Positions 6,767-14,980 are shown, counted from the stretch's first letter. The stretch: 17,033 bases of DNA from Collinsella aerofaciens (GCA_021639365.1 JAJXHK010000029.1:1-17033), one strand, 5' to 3'. Made by a program: numbers and translations. Notes: generated by a model not told the origin, from the sequence alone.

Positions 6767-6950
6767 TCAGGGCGGGGTGGAATTCCCCACTGGCGGTAAA
6801 TCGGGCGGTGCCAAAGGGGTGCCGCGGAGCAGGCGAGATGCCTGCGGCCGAGCCGATGAGTCCGCGACCCGTGTGTGCGTTGGTTCGCATGCCGGCTGAA
6901 CTGGTGAGATTCCAGTACCAACGGTTAGAGTCCGGATGAAAGAGGCAGGT
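6767..6950 (+). ncRNA. FMN riboswitch (RFN element)
   Basis: The conserved RFN blocks are present in order: AGGGCGGGG with TTCCCCACTGGCGGTAAA at the 5' side, the central GCCGATGAGTCCGCGACCC block (6853-6871), the GGTGAGATTCCAGTACCAACG block (6903-6923) and the closing AGTCCGGATGAAAGAGGCAG (6929-6948). It directly precedes the riboflavin transporter gene. The 3' strand of the closing helix contains GAGG and runs into the AGGTG ribosome binding region of ribU, so control by hiding the ribosome binding site when FMN is bound is plausible (inference). No separate terminator hairpin is evident before the start codon. Confidence 0.96.
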
Positions 6951-6956
6951 GATCTT

Positions 6957-7547
6957 ATGTCTGAACAGTCGCAGCATATCCATTTTGAGAACACGAATAG
7001 GTGGAGCACCAAACAGCTCGTTACCATGGCGCTGATGTGCGCCTTGGGCGCCCTGTTTATGTATGTGCAGCTGCCCATCCTTCCTTCGGCGCCGTTTTTG
7101 ACGTATGACCCGTCGCTGGTGCCGGCGATGGTGTGCGGTTTTGCGTATGGTCCTGGCGCCGGCACTGCTGTTGCCGCCATGGCGATCGTTATCCATGCGC
7201 TCACCACGGGTGACTGGGTCGGCGCGCTTATGAACCTGGTGGCTACGCTGGGTTATATTCTGCCCGCGGCTATCGTCTACCAAAAGATGCATACCTACAA
7301 GGGTGCCGTGATTGGCCTGGTGCTCGGTGTCATTGCCGCTACGGTGCTGTCTATGGTCGCAAACCTTACCATCGGCGTTTGGTTCTGGTATGGCTCGGTC
7401 GATGCGATTGCCCCGCTCATGATTCCCGCCGTGCTGCCGTTCAACCTTATCAAGACCGTCCTTAACTCGGTGTTGACGCTTGCGGTGTACAAGGCGGTCT
7501 CCAACCTCATCACGCCTAAAAAGGACCAGGTCAAAGGCCGCGCATGA
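6957..7547 (+). CDS. ribU: RibU, riboflavin-binding S-component of an ECF transporter
   Basis: The 196-aa product is a hydrophobic protein with about five to six membrane segments (roughly 20-42, 53-80, 84-108, 115-145, 150-182). RibU captures riboflavin at the membrane and works with EcfA and EcfT encoded just downstream. Family-like segments are TKQLVTMALMCAL (18-30), FLTYDPSLVPAM (47-58), the GPGAGTAVA stretch (65-73) and LPFNLIKTVLNS (160-171). The FMN riboswitch immediately upstream supports riboflavin as the substrate. An earlier in-frame ATG at 6936 lies inside the riboswitch closing helix, so the ATG at 6957, preceded by AGGTG, is preferred. Its stop overlaps the next start (ATGA at 7544-7547), indicating translational coupling. 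Confidence 0.93.
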   Translation: MSEQSQHIHFENTNRWSTKQLVTMALMCALGALFMYVQLPILPSAPFLTYDPSLVPAMVCGFAYGPGAGTAVAAMAIVIHALTTGDWVGALMNLVATLGYILPAAIVYQKMHTYKGAVIGLVLGVIAATVLSMVANLTIGVWFWYGSVDAIAPLMIPAVLPFNLIKTVLNSVLTLAVYKAVSNLITPKKDQVKGRA

Positions 7548-9448
7548 TTGAGTGTCGGGGCGTTTCCTTTAGCTATGACGGTGCCGTACCGGCACTCGAC
7601 GGCGTCGATCTGAGCATCGAGGACGGGGAGTTTTTCTGCATCCTCGGTGGCAATGGGTCGGGCAAGTCGACGTTTGCCAAGCATCTGAATGCACTGTTGC
7701 AGCCCGATGCGGGCACGGTACGCATCAACGGCATGGATGCGTCCGACCCCGAGCTGGTCTACGACATTCGTTCGACTGCGGGCATGGTATTCCAGAACCC
7801 GGATGATCAGCTGGTGGCGACGCTTGTCGAAGATGACGTTGCGTTTGGTCCCGAGAACTTAGGGGTCGAATCGGCCCAGATCGCACAGCGCGTGCGCGAG
7901 GCGCTGAAGGCCGTGGGTCTGGTGGGCTTTGAGCGCCACGAGACCCACGCTCTCTCGGGCGGACAAAAGCAGCGCGTGGCGCTTGCCGGCGTGCTCGCCA
8001 TGGAGCCGCGCGTTCTCATTTTGGACGAGGCGTCCTCGATGCTCGATCCGCGTGGACGCAAGGGCCTCATGAAGGCTTGCCGCGCGTTGCACGCTCGCGG
8101 CATGACCATCGTGATGATTACGCACTTTATGGAGGAGGCCGCCGAGGCCGATCGTGTCGCGGTGTTTCGGGCGGGGCGCGTTGCCATGCTCGGTACGCCC
8201 GAGGAGATTCTGACGCGGGCAGATGAGCTTGCGCAGCTCAACCTGGATATGCCGGAGTCGTGTCGTCTGGGCAGGTCGCTTCGTGCGAAGGGCGTGCCCG
8301 TTTGCGCGCAGGTACGTGAGGCGGATATGGTCGCCGAGATTGCGCAGGCTTATGCCGAGCGAAGTGGGGCAGGCACCGCGGGGCAGTCTTCCGCATCCCA
8401 GTTGGAAATCGCTGACGGCACTGTTCCGGTAGACAACGAGGGCAAAGCGTCGGAGCCCGTCATCGAGATTTCGCACCTCTCGCATAGTTACTCGCTGAGT
8501 GCTCGCGAGCGCCGTCGATGGCGCAAGCGCTCGGCCACTGCGGGCAAATCGAATAAACAGGCTCTCTGGGGAAACGACCCCAGCAGCCCGTGGGCGCTGC
8601 GCGATGTATCTCTGACGGTGCGTCGCGGCGAGTTCCTGGGCTTAGCAGGTCATACCGGTTCGGGTAAGTCGACGCTGGTCCAGCATCTCAACGGTTTGAT
8701 TCGCCCCCAGGAGGGATTCGTTCGCGCGCTGGGGCTCGATCTGTCAAACAAGAAAGACGCCGCCGCGGTTAAGGCCAAGGTCGGCGTGGTGTTTCAATAT
8801 CCCGAGCGTCAGCTGTTTGCCGAAACCGTGACGCAGGACGTGGCGTTTGGCCCGCACAACCTTGGCTTGCCGCAAGATGAAGTCGACCGTCGCGTCGAGT
8901 CGTCGCTCTCGCGCGTGGGCCTCGACCTTTCCACGGTCGGCGACAAGAGTCCCTTTGAGCTTTCGGGCGGTCAGCAACGGCGTGTGGCGTTTGCCGGCGT
9001 GCTTGCTATGGAGCCCGAGGTCCTGGTACTCGATGAACCCATGGCGGGGCTCGATCCGGCTGCGCGCAGGGATTTCCTTGAGCTTATCGATCGACTTCAC
9101 CGCGATGGCCTGACCGTTGTCATGGTTTCACACAGCATGGATGACCTGGCCAATTGCTGCGACCGTATCGTCGTAATGAACGAAGGTGCGGTGTTTGCCG
9201 AGGGAACCCCCGCGCAGGTGTTTGCGCATGCCGATGAGCTCAAGTCGATCGGCTTGGGCGTACCTGCTGCTCAGCGCATGGCGTTGGCGCTCGCGGAGGC
9301 GGGCGTGCCGCTGCGTTGCGGCGGGCTCTATACGGTTGAGTCGCTGGCCGACGAGCTGGCAGATTTGCTGATCGGTCGCTCAGACGGTCCTTCTAACGTC
9401 GCGGACATTGCTAAATCCAAGACGGTCGCGCGAGAGGAGGGCTGCTAA
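7544..9448 (+). CDS. ecfA: EcfA1-EcfA2 fusion, energising ATPase of the ECF transporter
   Basis: The 634-aa protein contains two complete ABC ATPase domains. Domain 1 (about 1-235) has Walker A GGNGSGKS (35-42), Q-loop FQNPDDQL (83-90), signature LSGGQ (137-141), Walker B VLILDE (157-162) and switch His194. Domain 2 (about 306-565) has GHTGSGKS (369-376), FQYPERQL (417-424), LSGGQ (473-477), VLVLDE (493-498) and His530. The DEASSMLDP and DEPMAGLDP endings match EcfA1 and EcfA2 types. Most ECF systems make these as two proteins; here they are fused with a low-complexity, basic linker (about 270-345). Both halves look catalytically intact. It sits on the inner membrane face and drives riboflavin uptake through EcfT. 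It overlaps ribU by 4 nt. Confidence 0.95.
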   Translation: MIECRGVSFSYDGAVPALDGVDLSIEDGEFFCILGGNGSGKSTFAKHLNALLQPDAGTVRINGMDASDPELVYDIRSTAGMVFQNPDDQLVATLVEDDVAFGPENLGVESAQIAQRVREALKAVGLVGFERHETHALSGGQKQRVALAGVLAMEPRVLILDEASSMLDPRGRKGLMKACRALHARGMTIVMITHFMEEAAEADRVAVFRAGRVAMLGTPEEILTRADELAQLNLDMPESCRLGRSLRAKGVPVCAQVREADMVAEIAQAYAERSGAGTAGQSSASQLEIADGTVPVDNEGKASEPVIEISHLSHSYSLSARERRRWRKRSATAGKSNKQALWGNDPSSPWALRDVSLTVRRGEFLGLAGHTGSGKSTLVQHLNGLIRPQEGFVRALGLDLSNKKDAAAVKAKVGVVFQYPERQLFAETVTQDVAFGPHNLGLPQDEVDRRVESSLSRVGLDLSTVGDKSPFELSGGQQRRVAFAGVLAMEPEVLVLDEPMAGLDPAARRDFLELIDRLHRDGLTVVMVSHSMDDLANCCDRIVVMNEGAVFAEGTPAQVFAHADELKSIGLGVPAAQRMALALAEAGVPLRCGGLYTVESLADELADLLIGRSDGPSNVADIAKSKTVAREEGC

Positions 9449-10248
9449 TGGATGCGTTTTCGTTTGGCAGCTACTATCCCGGCGATAGTGCAATCCACCG
9501 CCTGGACCCGCGAACTAAGTTGCTCTTGGGCTTTGTGTTTCTGATCACGACGCTCACAGTCAGCAGCTTCCGCGGACTGGCCCCGGTCGCAATCTTCGTT
9601 GTCCTGATCTATACCGTGTCCCGGGTGCCGTTGCGCCGGGTCCTATCATCGATGGCACCATTGCTGGCGATTGTCGTGGTGGTCGCAGTGCTCAACCTGT
9701 TTTCCGACCAGAGCGGGCGCATTCTGTGGCAGCTTGGCTTTTTGCAGATAAGCGAGGGCTCGCTGCATTCCGCCGCCTTTATGGCGTGCCGCCTGAGCTT
9801 GATGATGGCCGGCATGAGCGCCATTACGCTCACCACGCCCACGCTCGACCTCACCGCGGGCTTTGAGCGTCTGCTCGCACCGTTTGCGCGTGTGGGACTT
9901 CCTGCACACGAGCTCGGCATGATTATGGGTATCGCGCTGCGCTTTATGCCGCAGTTTGCCACCGAGATGAAGCAGACGGCCGATGCGCAGGCGAGCCGCG
10001 GTGCGCGCGTGACGGGAGGCCCGCTCGGCGGCGTGCGTATGCTCGGCAGTGTGGCGATCCCGCTGTTCACGGGTGTGTTCCGCCATGCCGAGACGCTGTC
10101 TGCTGCCATGGATGCACGCTGCTATCACGGCGAGCAGGGCCGCACGCGCCTGCATGCGCTTGCATTTCGCCGCGGGGATGCGCTGGCTGCGGTGGTGACG
10201 GCGCTGCTGCTCGCGTGTGTCATCGTCATCAACCTTCAACTTGTTTAG
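9448..10248 (+). CDS. ecfT: EcfT, transmembrane coupling subunit of the ECF transporter
   Basis: The 266-aa integral membrane protein links the ATPases to the S-component. It has the EcfT coupling-helix signature PAHELGMIMGIALRFMPQF (152-170) leading to AQASRGA (180-186), plus the second short motif AMDARC (220-225); these Ala-Arg-Gly-type motifs dock into the ATPase grooves. Hydrophobic segments lie near 25-58, 68-85, 107-130 and 244-263. Its ATG shares one base with the ecfA stop (TAATG). All parts of the transporter are encoded contiguously, so this looks like a dedicated (group I) riboflavin importer, although a shared EcfAT module serving other S-components cannot be excluded. Confidence 0.94.
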   Translation: MDAFSFGSYYPGDSAIHRLDPRTKLLLGFVFLITTLTVSSFRGLAPVAIFVVLIYTVSRVPLRRVLSSMAPLLAIVVVVAVLNLFSDQSGRILWQLGFLQISEGSLHSAAFMACRLSLMMAGMSAITLTTPTLDLTAGFERLLAPFARVGLPAHELGMIMGIALRFMPQFATEMKQTADAQASRGARVTGGPLGGVRMLGSVAIPLFTGVFRHAETLSAAMDARCYHGEQGRTRLHALAFRRGDALAAVVTALLLACVIVINLQLV

Positions 10249-10278
10249 GCGCGATTCGAGCGCAAGAAAGGGGTCCCT

Positions 10279-10725
10279 ATGACCGACAACGACCGCACGG
10301 CTCAGCTTGAGCGCGCCTGTTCGTATCTCAGGCGCATTCCGGCGTGGTATCTGGCCACGACCGATGTGGCCGATGGACATCAGCCTCGCGTGAGGCCGTT
10401 TTCGTTTGCCATGGTCGATGACGGTAAGTTGTGGTTTTGCACGTCGCGCGACAAGGATGTGTGGGCGGAGCTGAGTGCGAATCCCAAGTTTGAGCTCTCG
10501 GGCTGGAAGCCGGGGGAGTGCTGGATCGTGTTAACTGGCGAGGCCGCGCTCGAGGATGATGCAGTCGTGAGCGACAAGGTGCGCCAGGCAGGCTTTAAGC
10601 ACATGGTGGGCATCGGCGAAGAACACGAGAGTGCCAACGACGGCCGCCTTGCTTTCTTTTCGGTCCGCAACATCGCCGCGCGCTTCTGTGATATCGACGG
10701 CAGCGAGGAGCGCCTGGGGCTCTAA
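10279..10725 (+). CDS. PPOX-family (pyridoxamine 5'-phosphate oxidase-like) flavoprotein, copy 1
   Basis: The 148-aa product has the split-barrel pattern of small flavin-binding proteins: PAWYLATT (21-28), RVRPFSF (37-43), DDGKLWFCTSRDKDVWAEL (47-65), NPKFELSG (68-75) and GEAALEDD (87-94). Members bind FMN or F420 as homodimers and include oxidoreductases and flavin-holding proteins; the exact reaction cannot be read here. It lies 30 bp after ecfT with an AAAGGGG ribosome binding site and no terminator in between, so it probably shares the FMN-controlled transcript. It is closely related to the next gene. Confidence 0.85.
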   Translation: MTDNDRTAQLERACSYLRRIPAWYLATTDVADGHQPRVRPFSFAMVDDGKLWFCTSRDKDVWAELSANPKFELSGWKPGECWIVLTGEAALEDDAVVSDKVRQAGFKHMVGIGEEHESANDGRLAFFSVRNIAARFCDIDGSEERLGL

Positions 10726-10769
10726 TTTCCCAAATTGACTACCCATTCCAAAAAGACTGGTCAGGCGAC

Positions 10770-10775
10770 AGGAGG
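10770..10775 (+). promoter_or_regulatory. Ribosome binding site selecting a GTG start
   Basis: A full AGGAGG is followed 4 nt later by GTG at 10780. The frame extends upstream to a TTG at 10735, but that codon has no ribosome binding site, so the GTG is the better start for the second PPOX gene. Confidence 0.75.
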
Positions 10776-10779
10776 AAAC

Positions 10780-11190
10780 GTGGACGGATTGAATACGGTT
10801 TTGGAGTATCTGACGTCGGTGCCGGCGTGGTACTTGGCGACGAGCGTGGACGGGCAGCCACATGTACGTCCATTTTCGTTTGCTCAGATTCAGGACGGTA
10901 AGCTGTGGTTTGTGACGGCGCGCACCAAAGACGTGTGGCAAGAGCTGCTGCAAAATCAGCGCTTTGAGGCCACGAGTTGGTGGCCGGGCCATGGCTGGCT
11001 CATCTTGCGCGGGCGTGCCGGCTTGGATGACCAGGCCGCTCCCGATATGCGCGAGGCGGGATGGAAACATCTAGAGCGCCTGGGCGAGCACTATGAGGGG
11101 CCTAACGACCCCACGCTCGTCTTCTTTAGCGTGGAGGAACCCGAGGCCTTTATCTGCAACCATGACGAATGGGTGCCGGTCGAGCTCTAG
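10780..11190 (+). CDS. PPOX-family flavoprotein, copy 2
   Basis: With the GTG start the product is 136 aa. It aligns end to end with its upstream neighbour: PAWYLATS (15-22), HVRPFSF (29-35), DGKLWFVTARTKDVWQEL, the NQRFEATSWW strand and a closing FFSVEEPEAF. The pair looks like a tandem duplication that has diverged at the active-site face (for example GWKPGECW in copy 1 against WWPGHGW here). An FMN cofactor fits the operon context but is inferred. The gene ends before a strong terminator and is the last of the riboflavin transport unit. Confidence 0.84.
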   Translation: MDGLNTVLEYLTSVPAWYLATSVDGQPHVRPFSFAQIQDGKLWFVTARTKDVWQELLQNQRFEATSWWPGHGWLILRGRAGLDDQAAPDMREAGWKHLERLGEHYEGPNDPTLVFFSVEEPEAFICNHDEWVPVEL

Positions 11191-11227
11191 CCAGCTGGCT
11201 CATCCTAACAACTTAGTTTTCGCATGT

Positions 11228-11287
11228 GCGGGCCCCGTGTTGCCCGGCACCGTAAGGAGTGCCGGTCAATACGGGGTCCGCTCTATT
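11228..11287 (+). terminator. Terminator of the riboflavin/PPOX operon
   Basis: An outer stem (11228-11242 with 11267-11281, two G-U pairs) and an inner stem CCGGCAC/GTGCCGG form one long hairpin, followed by TCTATTT. It separates the flavin operon from the arginine operon. Confidence 0.85.
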
Positions 11288-11325
11288 TGTCAATTCCTTC
11301 AAGCGAATGTGTCGGGAATGTTTCA

Positions 11326-11363
11326 ATGCATGAATATGCAAGCTATTTACGTATTCATGCATC
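11326..11363. promoter_or_regulatory. Paired ARG boxes (ArgR operator) upstream of argC
   Basis: TGCATGAATA (11327-11336) and TATTCATGCA (11352-11361) are perfect inverted copies with a 15-bp spacer. Each resembles the CATGAATA half of known ArgR/AhrC boxes. The position, about 85-120 bp before argC, fits repression of the operon by arginine-bound ArgR. A third related word, TGCATAAAT, lies at 11420-11428. Confidence 0.75.
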
Positions 11364-11401
11364 TTTTGGTGCTAAAGTTTCAACCCACTTCATAACGACC
11401 G

Positions 11402-11433
11402 CTGCGAAATGCGCATCGGTGCATAAATCGCAG
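11402..11433 (+). promoter_or_regulatory. Small hairpin in the argC leader
   Basis: CTGCGA (11402-11407) pairs with TCGCAG (11428-11433), and an inner ATGC/GCAT pair can extend it. It ends 2 nt before the AAGGAG ribosome binding site of argC, so it could affect translation initiation, but no known leader family is recognised. Confidence 0.3.
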
Positions 11434-11447
11434 ACAAGGAGTCTGAT

Positions 11448-12518
11448 ATGTCATTGAAGGTTGGAATCGTCGGCGCGGCTGGATATGCCGGAGCCGAGCT
11501 CATTCGCCTCGTGCTCGGCCATCCCGAGTTTGAACTTGTTGCCATTACGTCCAACGCCGATGCCGGCCAGCCGCTGTCCGCGGTGTATCCGAGCTTTGCT
11601 GGCGTGAGCGATCTGGTTTTCACCACGCATGACGCCCCCGAGCTTAAGAGCTGCGATGCGGTTTTTCTTGCCGTGCCGCACACGGCTGCCATGGCACAGG
11701 TGCCCGCGCTGCTTGCCGCGGGCGTTTCCTGTTTCGATCTTTCGGCCGACTACCGCCTGAACGACGCGTCCGTCTTTGAGACGTGGTATGCCGCCGAGCA
11801 TACGAGCCCCGAGCTGCTCAAGACCCGTGCCTTTGGCCTGCCCGAGCTGTTCTGCCGGGACTTGGAGACCGCCGCATCCGACCATGCCGACGGCAAACCC
11901 GTGCTGGTCGCCTGCGCCGGTTGCTATCCCACCGCAACGAGCCTTGCCGCCGCGCCCGCCGTGCGCGCTGGCTGGGTTGCCCAGAGCGGCCCCGTGATCG
12001 TTGACGCTATCAGCGGCGTGACGGGCGCCGGTAAGTCCTGCAACGCCCGCACCCATTTTTGCAGCGCCGACGAGAACTTGGAGGCCTACGGCGTGGGTAA
12101 ACATCGTCACACGCCCGAAATCGAGCAAATCCTTGGCCTGACCGATCGCGTCATCTTTACCCCGCACCTGGCACCGCTCAAGCGTGGTCTGCTCTCCACG
12201 GTGACGCTGCCGCTTACGCCGCAGGCTATCGATACCTTGACCCTTGAGGACGTTGTCGACCATTACAAGCAGTTCTACGCTGGTCGCACCTTCGTACGCG
12301 TACTCGATGCCGGTCAGCAGCCCAAGACGGCTTCGGTCGTCGGCACCAACGCCGCCCAGATCGGCCTCGCGCTCAACAAGCGCGCGGGCGTGCTGGTGGC
12401 GACGGGCGCCATCGACAATCTGTGCAAGGGCGCTGCGGGCCAAGCAGTCCAGTGCGCCAATATCGTCTTTGGCTTTGACGAGCGACGAGGCTTGCCCACA
12501 GTGGCGTGCCCGGTGTAG
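11448..12518 (+). CDS. argC: N-acetyl-gamma-glutamyl-phosphate reductase
   Basis: The 356-aa enzyme makes N-acetylglutamate semialdehyde from N-acetylglutamyl phosphate using NADPH, the third step of ornithine synthesis. It has the N-terminal dinucleotide-binding loop GAAGYAGAE (9-17), the catalytic cysteine in AGCYPTAT (157-164, Cys159), SGVTGAGK (189-196) and the catalytic-region HRHTPEIEQ (219-227). AAGGAG lies 6 nt before the ATG. It is the first gene of the arginine operon, behind ARG boxes, and is followed by a 134-bp gap before argJ that contains a short hairpin (GAGTGG/CCACTC at 12555-12570). Confidence 0.97.
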   Translation: MSLKVGIVGAAGYAGAELIRLVLGHPEFELVAITSNADAGQPLSAVYPSFAGVSDLVFTTHDAPELKSCDAVFLAVPHTAAMAQVPALLAAGVSCFDLSADYRLNDASVFETWYAAEHTSPELLKTRAFGLPELFCRDLETAASDHADGKPVLVACAGCYPTATSLAAAPAVRAGWVAQSGPVIVDAISGVTGAGKSCNARTHFCSADENLEAYGVGKHRHTPEIEQILGLTDRVIFTPHLAPLKRGLLSTVTLPLTPQAIDTLTLEDVVDHYKQFYAGRTFVRVLDAGQQPKTASVVGTNAAQIGLALNKRAGVLVATGAIDNLCKGAAGQAVQCANIVFGFDERRGLPTVACPV

Positions 12519-12652
12519 CACATTCGATTGTTAACGATTTGGTAGTCGGGCATCGAGTGGGGCGCCACTCTTAAGCTGGTCTCATGATCACGACCGGCAT
12601 GGCGCACCAACCGATGTCCGTTTTTTGTGTGACATAAGGAGTCATAAAGACG

Positions 12653-13918
12653 ATGAATACCGAGCTGTTTGATATCAAGATTCGCGCCGTCGATGGTGGC
12701 GTTACGGCTGCGGCCGGTTTTAAAGCCGCAGGCATCCACGCTGGGTTCCGCAAGAATCCCGAGCGCCTGGATTACGCGCTCATCGTGCCCGATAAACCCT
12801 GTCCCGGTGCCGGCGTGTTTACCACCAATCGCTTTTGCGCGGCGCCCGTGCAGGTGAGCCGTGCCAACCTGGGCGGTGCCGACAAGGGCTACGGTATCAT
12901 CGCCGGCGTTTCGGTCAACTCTGGCAATGCCAACGCCGCCACGGGTGAGACCGGCCTTGCATGCGCGCGCGAGACGTGCAGCATCGCCTCACAGGTTATC
13001 GGCTGTGAGCCCCAGCAGATTCTGGTTGCCTCCACGGGTGTGATTGGCCAGATTCTGCCGATCGACACGTTTGAGACCGCCATTCCCGCTGCCTACGAGG
13101 CACTCTCCGCCCACGGTGGCGCCGATGCCGCTCGCGCCATCATGACGACCGACACGCACTCCAAGGAGTACGCCGTGTCCTACGTCAGTGAGGCTGCGGG
13201 TCATGCGGGCAATGTCTATACGGTAGGCGGAATGTGCAAGGGCTCGGGCATGATTATGCCTAACATGGCCACCATGATCGCGATCATCACCACCGATGCT
13301 CCCGTTGAGCCTGCGGCGCTCCACGCCCTGCTGCTTTCGACTGTCAAACAGACCTTCAACAAGGTGACGGTCGACTCCGACACCTCGACGAACGACACCT
13401 GCATCATGCTTGCCTCTGGCACCGCAGCGGATGCCGAGCCCATTGTCGAGGGCACCGACGCCTTCGACGAGTTGGCCTTTGCCGTGCATGAGGTATGCGA
13501 GAGCCTGGCGCGCAACATCGCTGCCGATGGCGAGGGTGCCTCAAAGCTCGTGACGGTCAACGTTACCGGCGCCGCGAACGACGAGGAGGCCGATATCGCA
13601 GCCCGCGCCGTCGCCAACTCTCCGCTCGTCAAGACCTGCATCGCCGGCCACGACTGCAACTGGGGTCGCGTCGCCATGGCACTCGGCAAGTGCGGCGTGC
13701 AGTTTAACCAAGAGGACGTTTCTATCGACATGATGGGCATGCCCGTCTGCCGTGACGGCCTGACCGTTCCCTTCGATGAGGACGAGGCCCTACGACGCTT
13801 TGAGGCGCCCGAGATCGTGATCTCGGCAGACCTGGGCGCAGGAGGCGCGACGACCACCGTGTGGACCTGCGACCTTACGCACGAGTACATCTCCATTAAC
13901 GGTGACTACCGTTCCTAG
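12653..13918 (+). CDS. argJ: Bifunctional ornithine acetyltransferase / N-acetylglutamate synthase
   Basis: The 421-aa ArgJ transfers the acetyl group from N-acetylornithine to glutamate, which makes the pathway cyclic. The proprotein cleaves itself between Ala206 and Thr207 in KGSGMIMPNMATM (196-208), giving alpha and beta chains with Thr207 as nucleophile. STGVIGQILP (127-136) supplies the oxyanion hole, and the C-terminus EYISINGDYRS (411-421) matches the family end. AAGGAG lies 11 nt upstream of the ATG. Whether it also uses acetyl-CoA (bifunctional) or only ornithine (monofunctional) cannot be decided from the sequence. No argE or argA is in the window, which fits an acetyl-recycling route. 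Confidence 0.97.
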   Translation: MNTELFDIKIRAVDGGVTAAAGFKAAGIHAGFRKNPERLDYALIVPDKPCPGAGVFTTNRFCAAPVQVSRANLGGADKGYGIIAGVSVNSGNANAATGETGLACARETCSIASQVIGCEPQQILVASTGVIGQILPIDTFETAIPAAYEALSAHGGADAARAIMTTDTHSKEYAVSYVSEAAGHAGNVYTVGGMCKGSGMIMPNMATMIAIITTDAPVEPAALHALLLSTVKQTFNKVTVDSDTSTNDTCIMLASGTAADAEPIVEGTDAFDELAFAVHEVCESLARNIAADGEGASKLVTVNVTGAANDEEADIAARAVANSPLVKTCIAGHDCNWGRVAMALGKCGVQFNQEDVSIDMMGMPVCRDGLTVPFDEDEALRRFEAPEIVISADLGAGGATTTVWTCDLTHEYISINGDYRS

Positions 13919-13999
13919 ACTCTGGACGTGCCGCACATCCCGCTGTGACTGCGGTCAACGAGGTGTGGCGCGATAGCCACAAGAAAGACGAGGCAAACT

Positions 14000-14980
14000 A
14001 TGAAATTCGCACGCGATTGTCGCTCGAGCGAATCCAACGAAGCTACCGCGCAGCTGCTGTTCGAGGCGCTGCCGTGGATTAAGAACCTGACCGGTAAGAC
14101 GGTCGTTATCAAGTACGGCGGTGCCGCCATGGCCGATGAGCAGCTACGTCGCGACGTGATGAGCGACATCGTCCTGCTCAAGATTATCGGCATGCGCCCT
14201 GTTATCGTGCACGGTGGCGGCAAGGCCATCAACGAGGCGCTCAGCCACTACGACATCCCCGTCGAGTTTAAGAACGGGCAGCGCGTGACCACGCCGGCGA
14301 CCATGGATATCGTGCGCGAAGTGCTGGGCGGTAAGGTCAACCAGGAGCTGGTCGCGGCGCTCAACCACCACGGCAACCTTGCCGTGGGCGTGTCCGGCAG
14401 CGATGCCGGCACGCTTATCGCCGAGCCGCTCGACCCCGAGCTCGGTCGCGTGGGTAAAGTCACGCACGTCAACACCGACTACATCGAGCGCTTGCTCGAC
14501 AGCGAGTACATTCCCGTTATCGCCACGGTTGCGGCGGGGGAGGACGGCGGTTTCTTCAACATCAACGCCGATACCGCCGCCGGTGCCGTTGCGGCGGCGC
14601 TGCATGCGCATAAGGCGATCTTTTTGACCGACGTCGACGGCCTGTACAAGGACTTTAGCGACAAGGATTCACTTATCTCCAATCTGACGCTCGACGAGGT
14701 CAATGAGATGCTCTACGGCGGCGAGGTCGATAAGGGCATGATTCCCAAGCTGCGTGCTGCCGTCGATGCGCTTGCCGGAGGCGTATTTCGCGCTCACATC
14801 ATCAACGGTACCACGCCGCATTCGCTGCTGCTGGAGCTGCTGACCGACGCCGGCGTCGGTACCGTGATCCACTCCACCGAGACGGCTTACGAGTTCGATA
14901 CGCATCCGCATCCGCTTTCGACGTTTGCTGCGCGTCTGACCGAGAACCTCGACGAGGTCGAGAAGCTTCAGACGGTCTAA
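14000..14980 (+). CDS. argB: N-acetylglutamate kinase, arginine-inhibitable type
   Basis: The 326-aa enzyme phosphorylates N-acetylglutamate with ATP. Kinase landmarks are VIKYGGAAM (36-44, Lys38), HGGGKAI (71-77), VSGSDAG (131-137), NINADTAAGAVA (188-199), TDVDGLY (210-216) and KGMIPKL (245-251, Lys250). About 30 residues precede the first kinase strand (SNEATAQLLFEALPWIKN at 12-29). This matches the N-terminal helix that builds the hexameric, arginine-inhibited kinases and is missing from the E. coli enzyme, so feedback control by arginine is expected. The start has GAGG 7 nt upstream. It lies 81 bp after argJ. Confidence 0.97.
   Translation: MKFARDCRSSESNEATAQLLFEALPWIKNLTGKTVVIKYGGAAMADEQLRRDVMSDIVLLKIIGMRPVIVHGGGKAINEALSHYDIPVEFKNGQRVTTPATMDIVREVLGGKVNQELVAALNHHGNLAVGVSGSDAGTLIAEPLDPELGRVGKVTHVNTDYIERLLDSEYIPVIATVAAGEDGGFFNINADTAAGAVAAALHAHKAIFLTDVDGLYKDFSDKDSLISNLTLDEVNEMLYGGEVDKGMIPKLRAAVDALAGGVFRAHIINGTTPHSLLLELLTDAGVGTVIHSTETAYEFDTHPHPLSTFAARLTENLDEVEKLQTV

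Noticed and set aside
6430..6939. A 169-codon plus-strand frame and its near-mirror on the minus strand
   Set aside because: The similar N-termini on the two strands arise from the palindrome at 6416-6560, and the plus-strand frame also reads through the FMN riboswitch.
6936..6956. An upstream in-frame ATG for ribU
   Set aside because: It lies inside the riboswitch closing helix and has a poorer ribosome binding site than the ATG at 6957.
11330..11395. A 21-codon frame upstream of argC as an arginine leader peptide
   Set aside because: It has no Arg codons and no ribosome binding site, and it coincides with the ArgR boxes.
11451..12521. A 356-codon minus-strand frame opposite argC
   Set aside because: It mirrors argC almost exactly, has no ribosome binding site and no recognisable motif.
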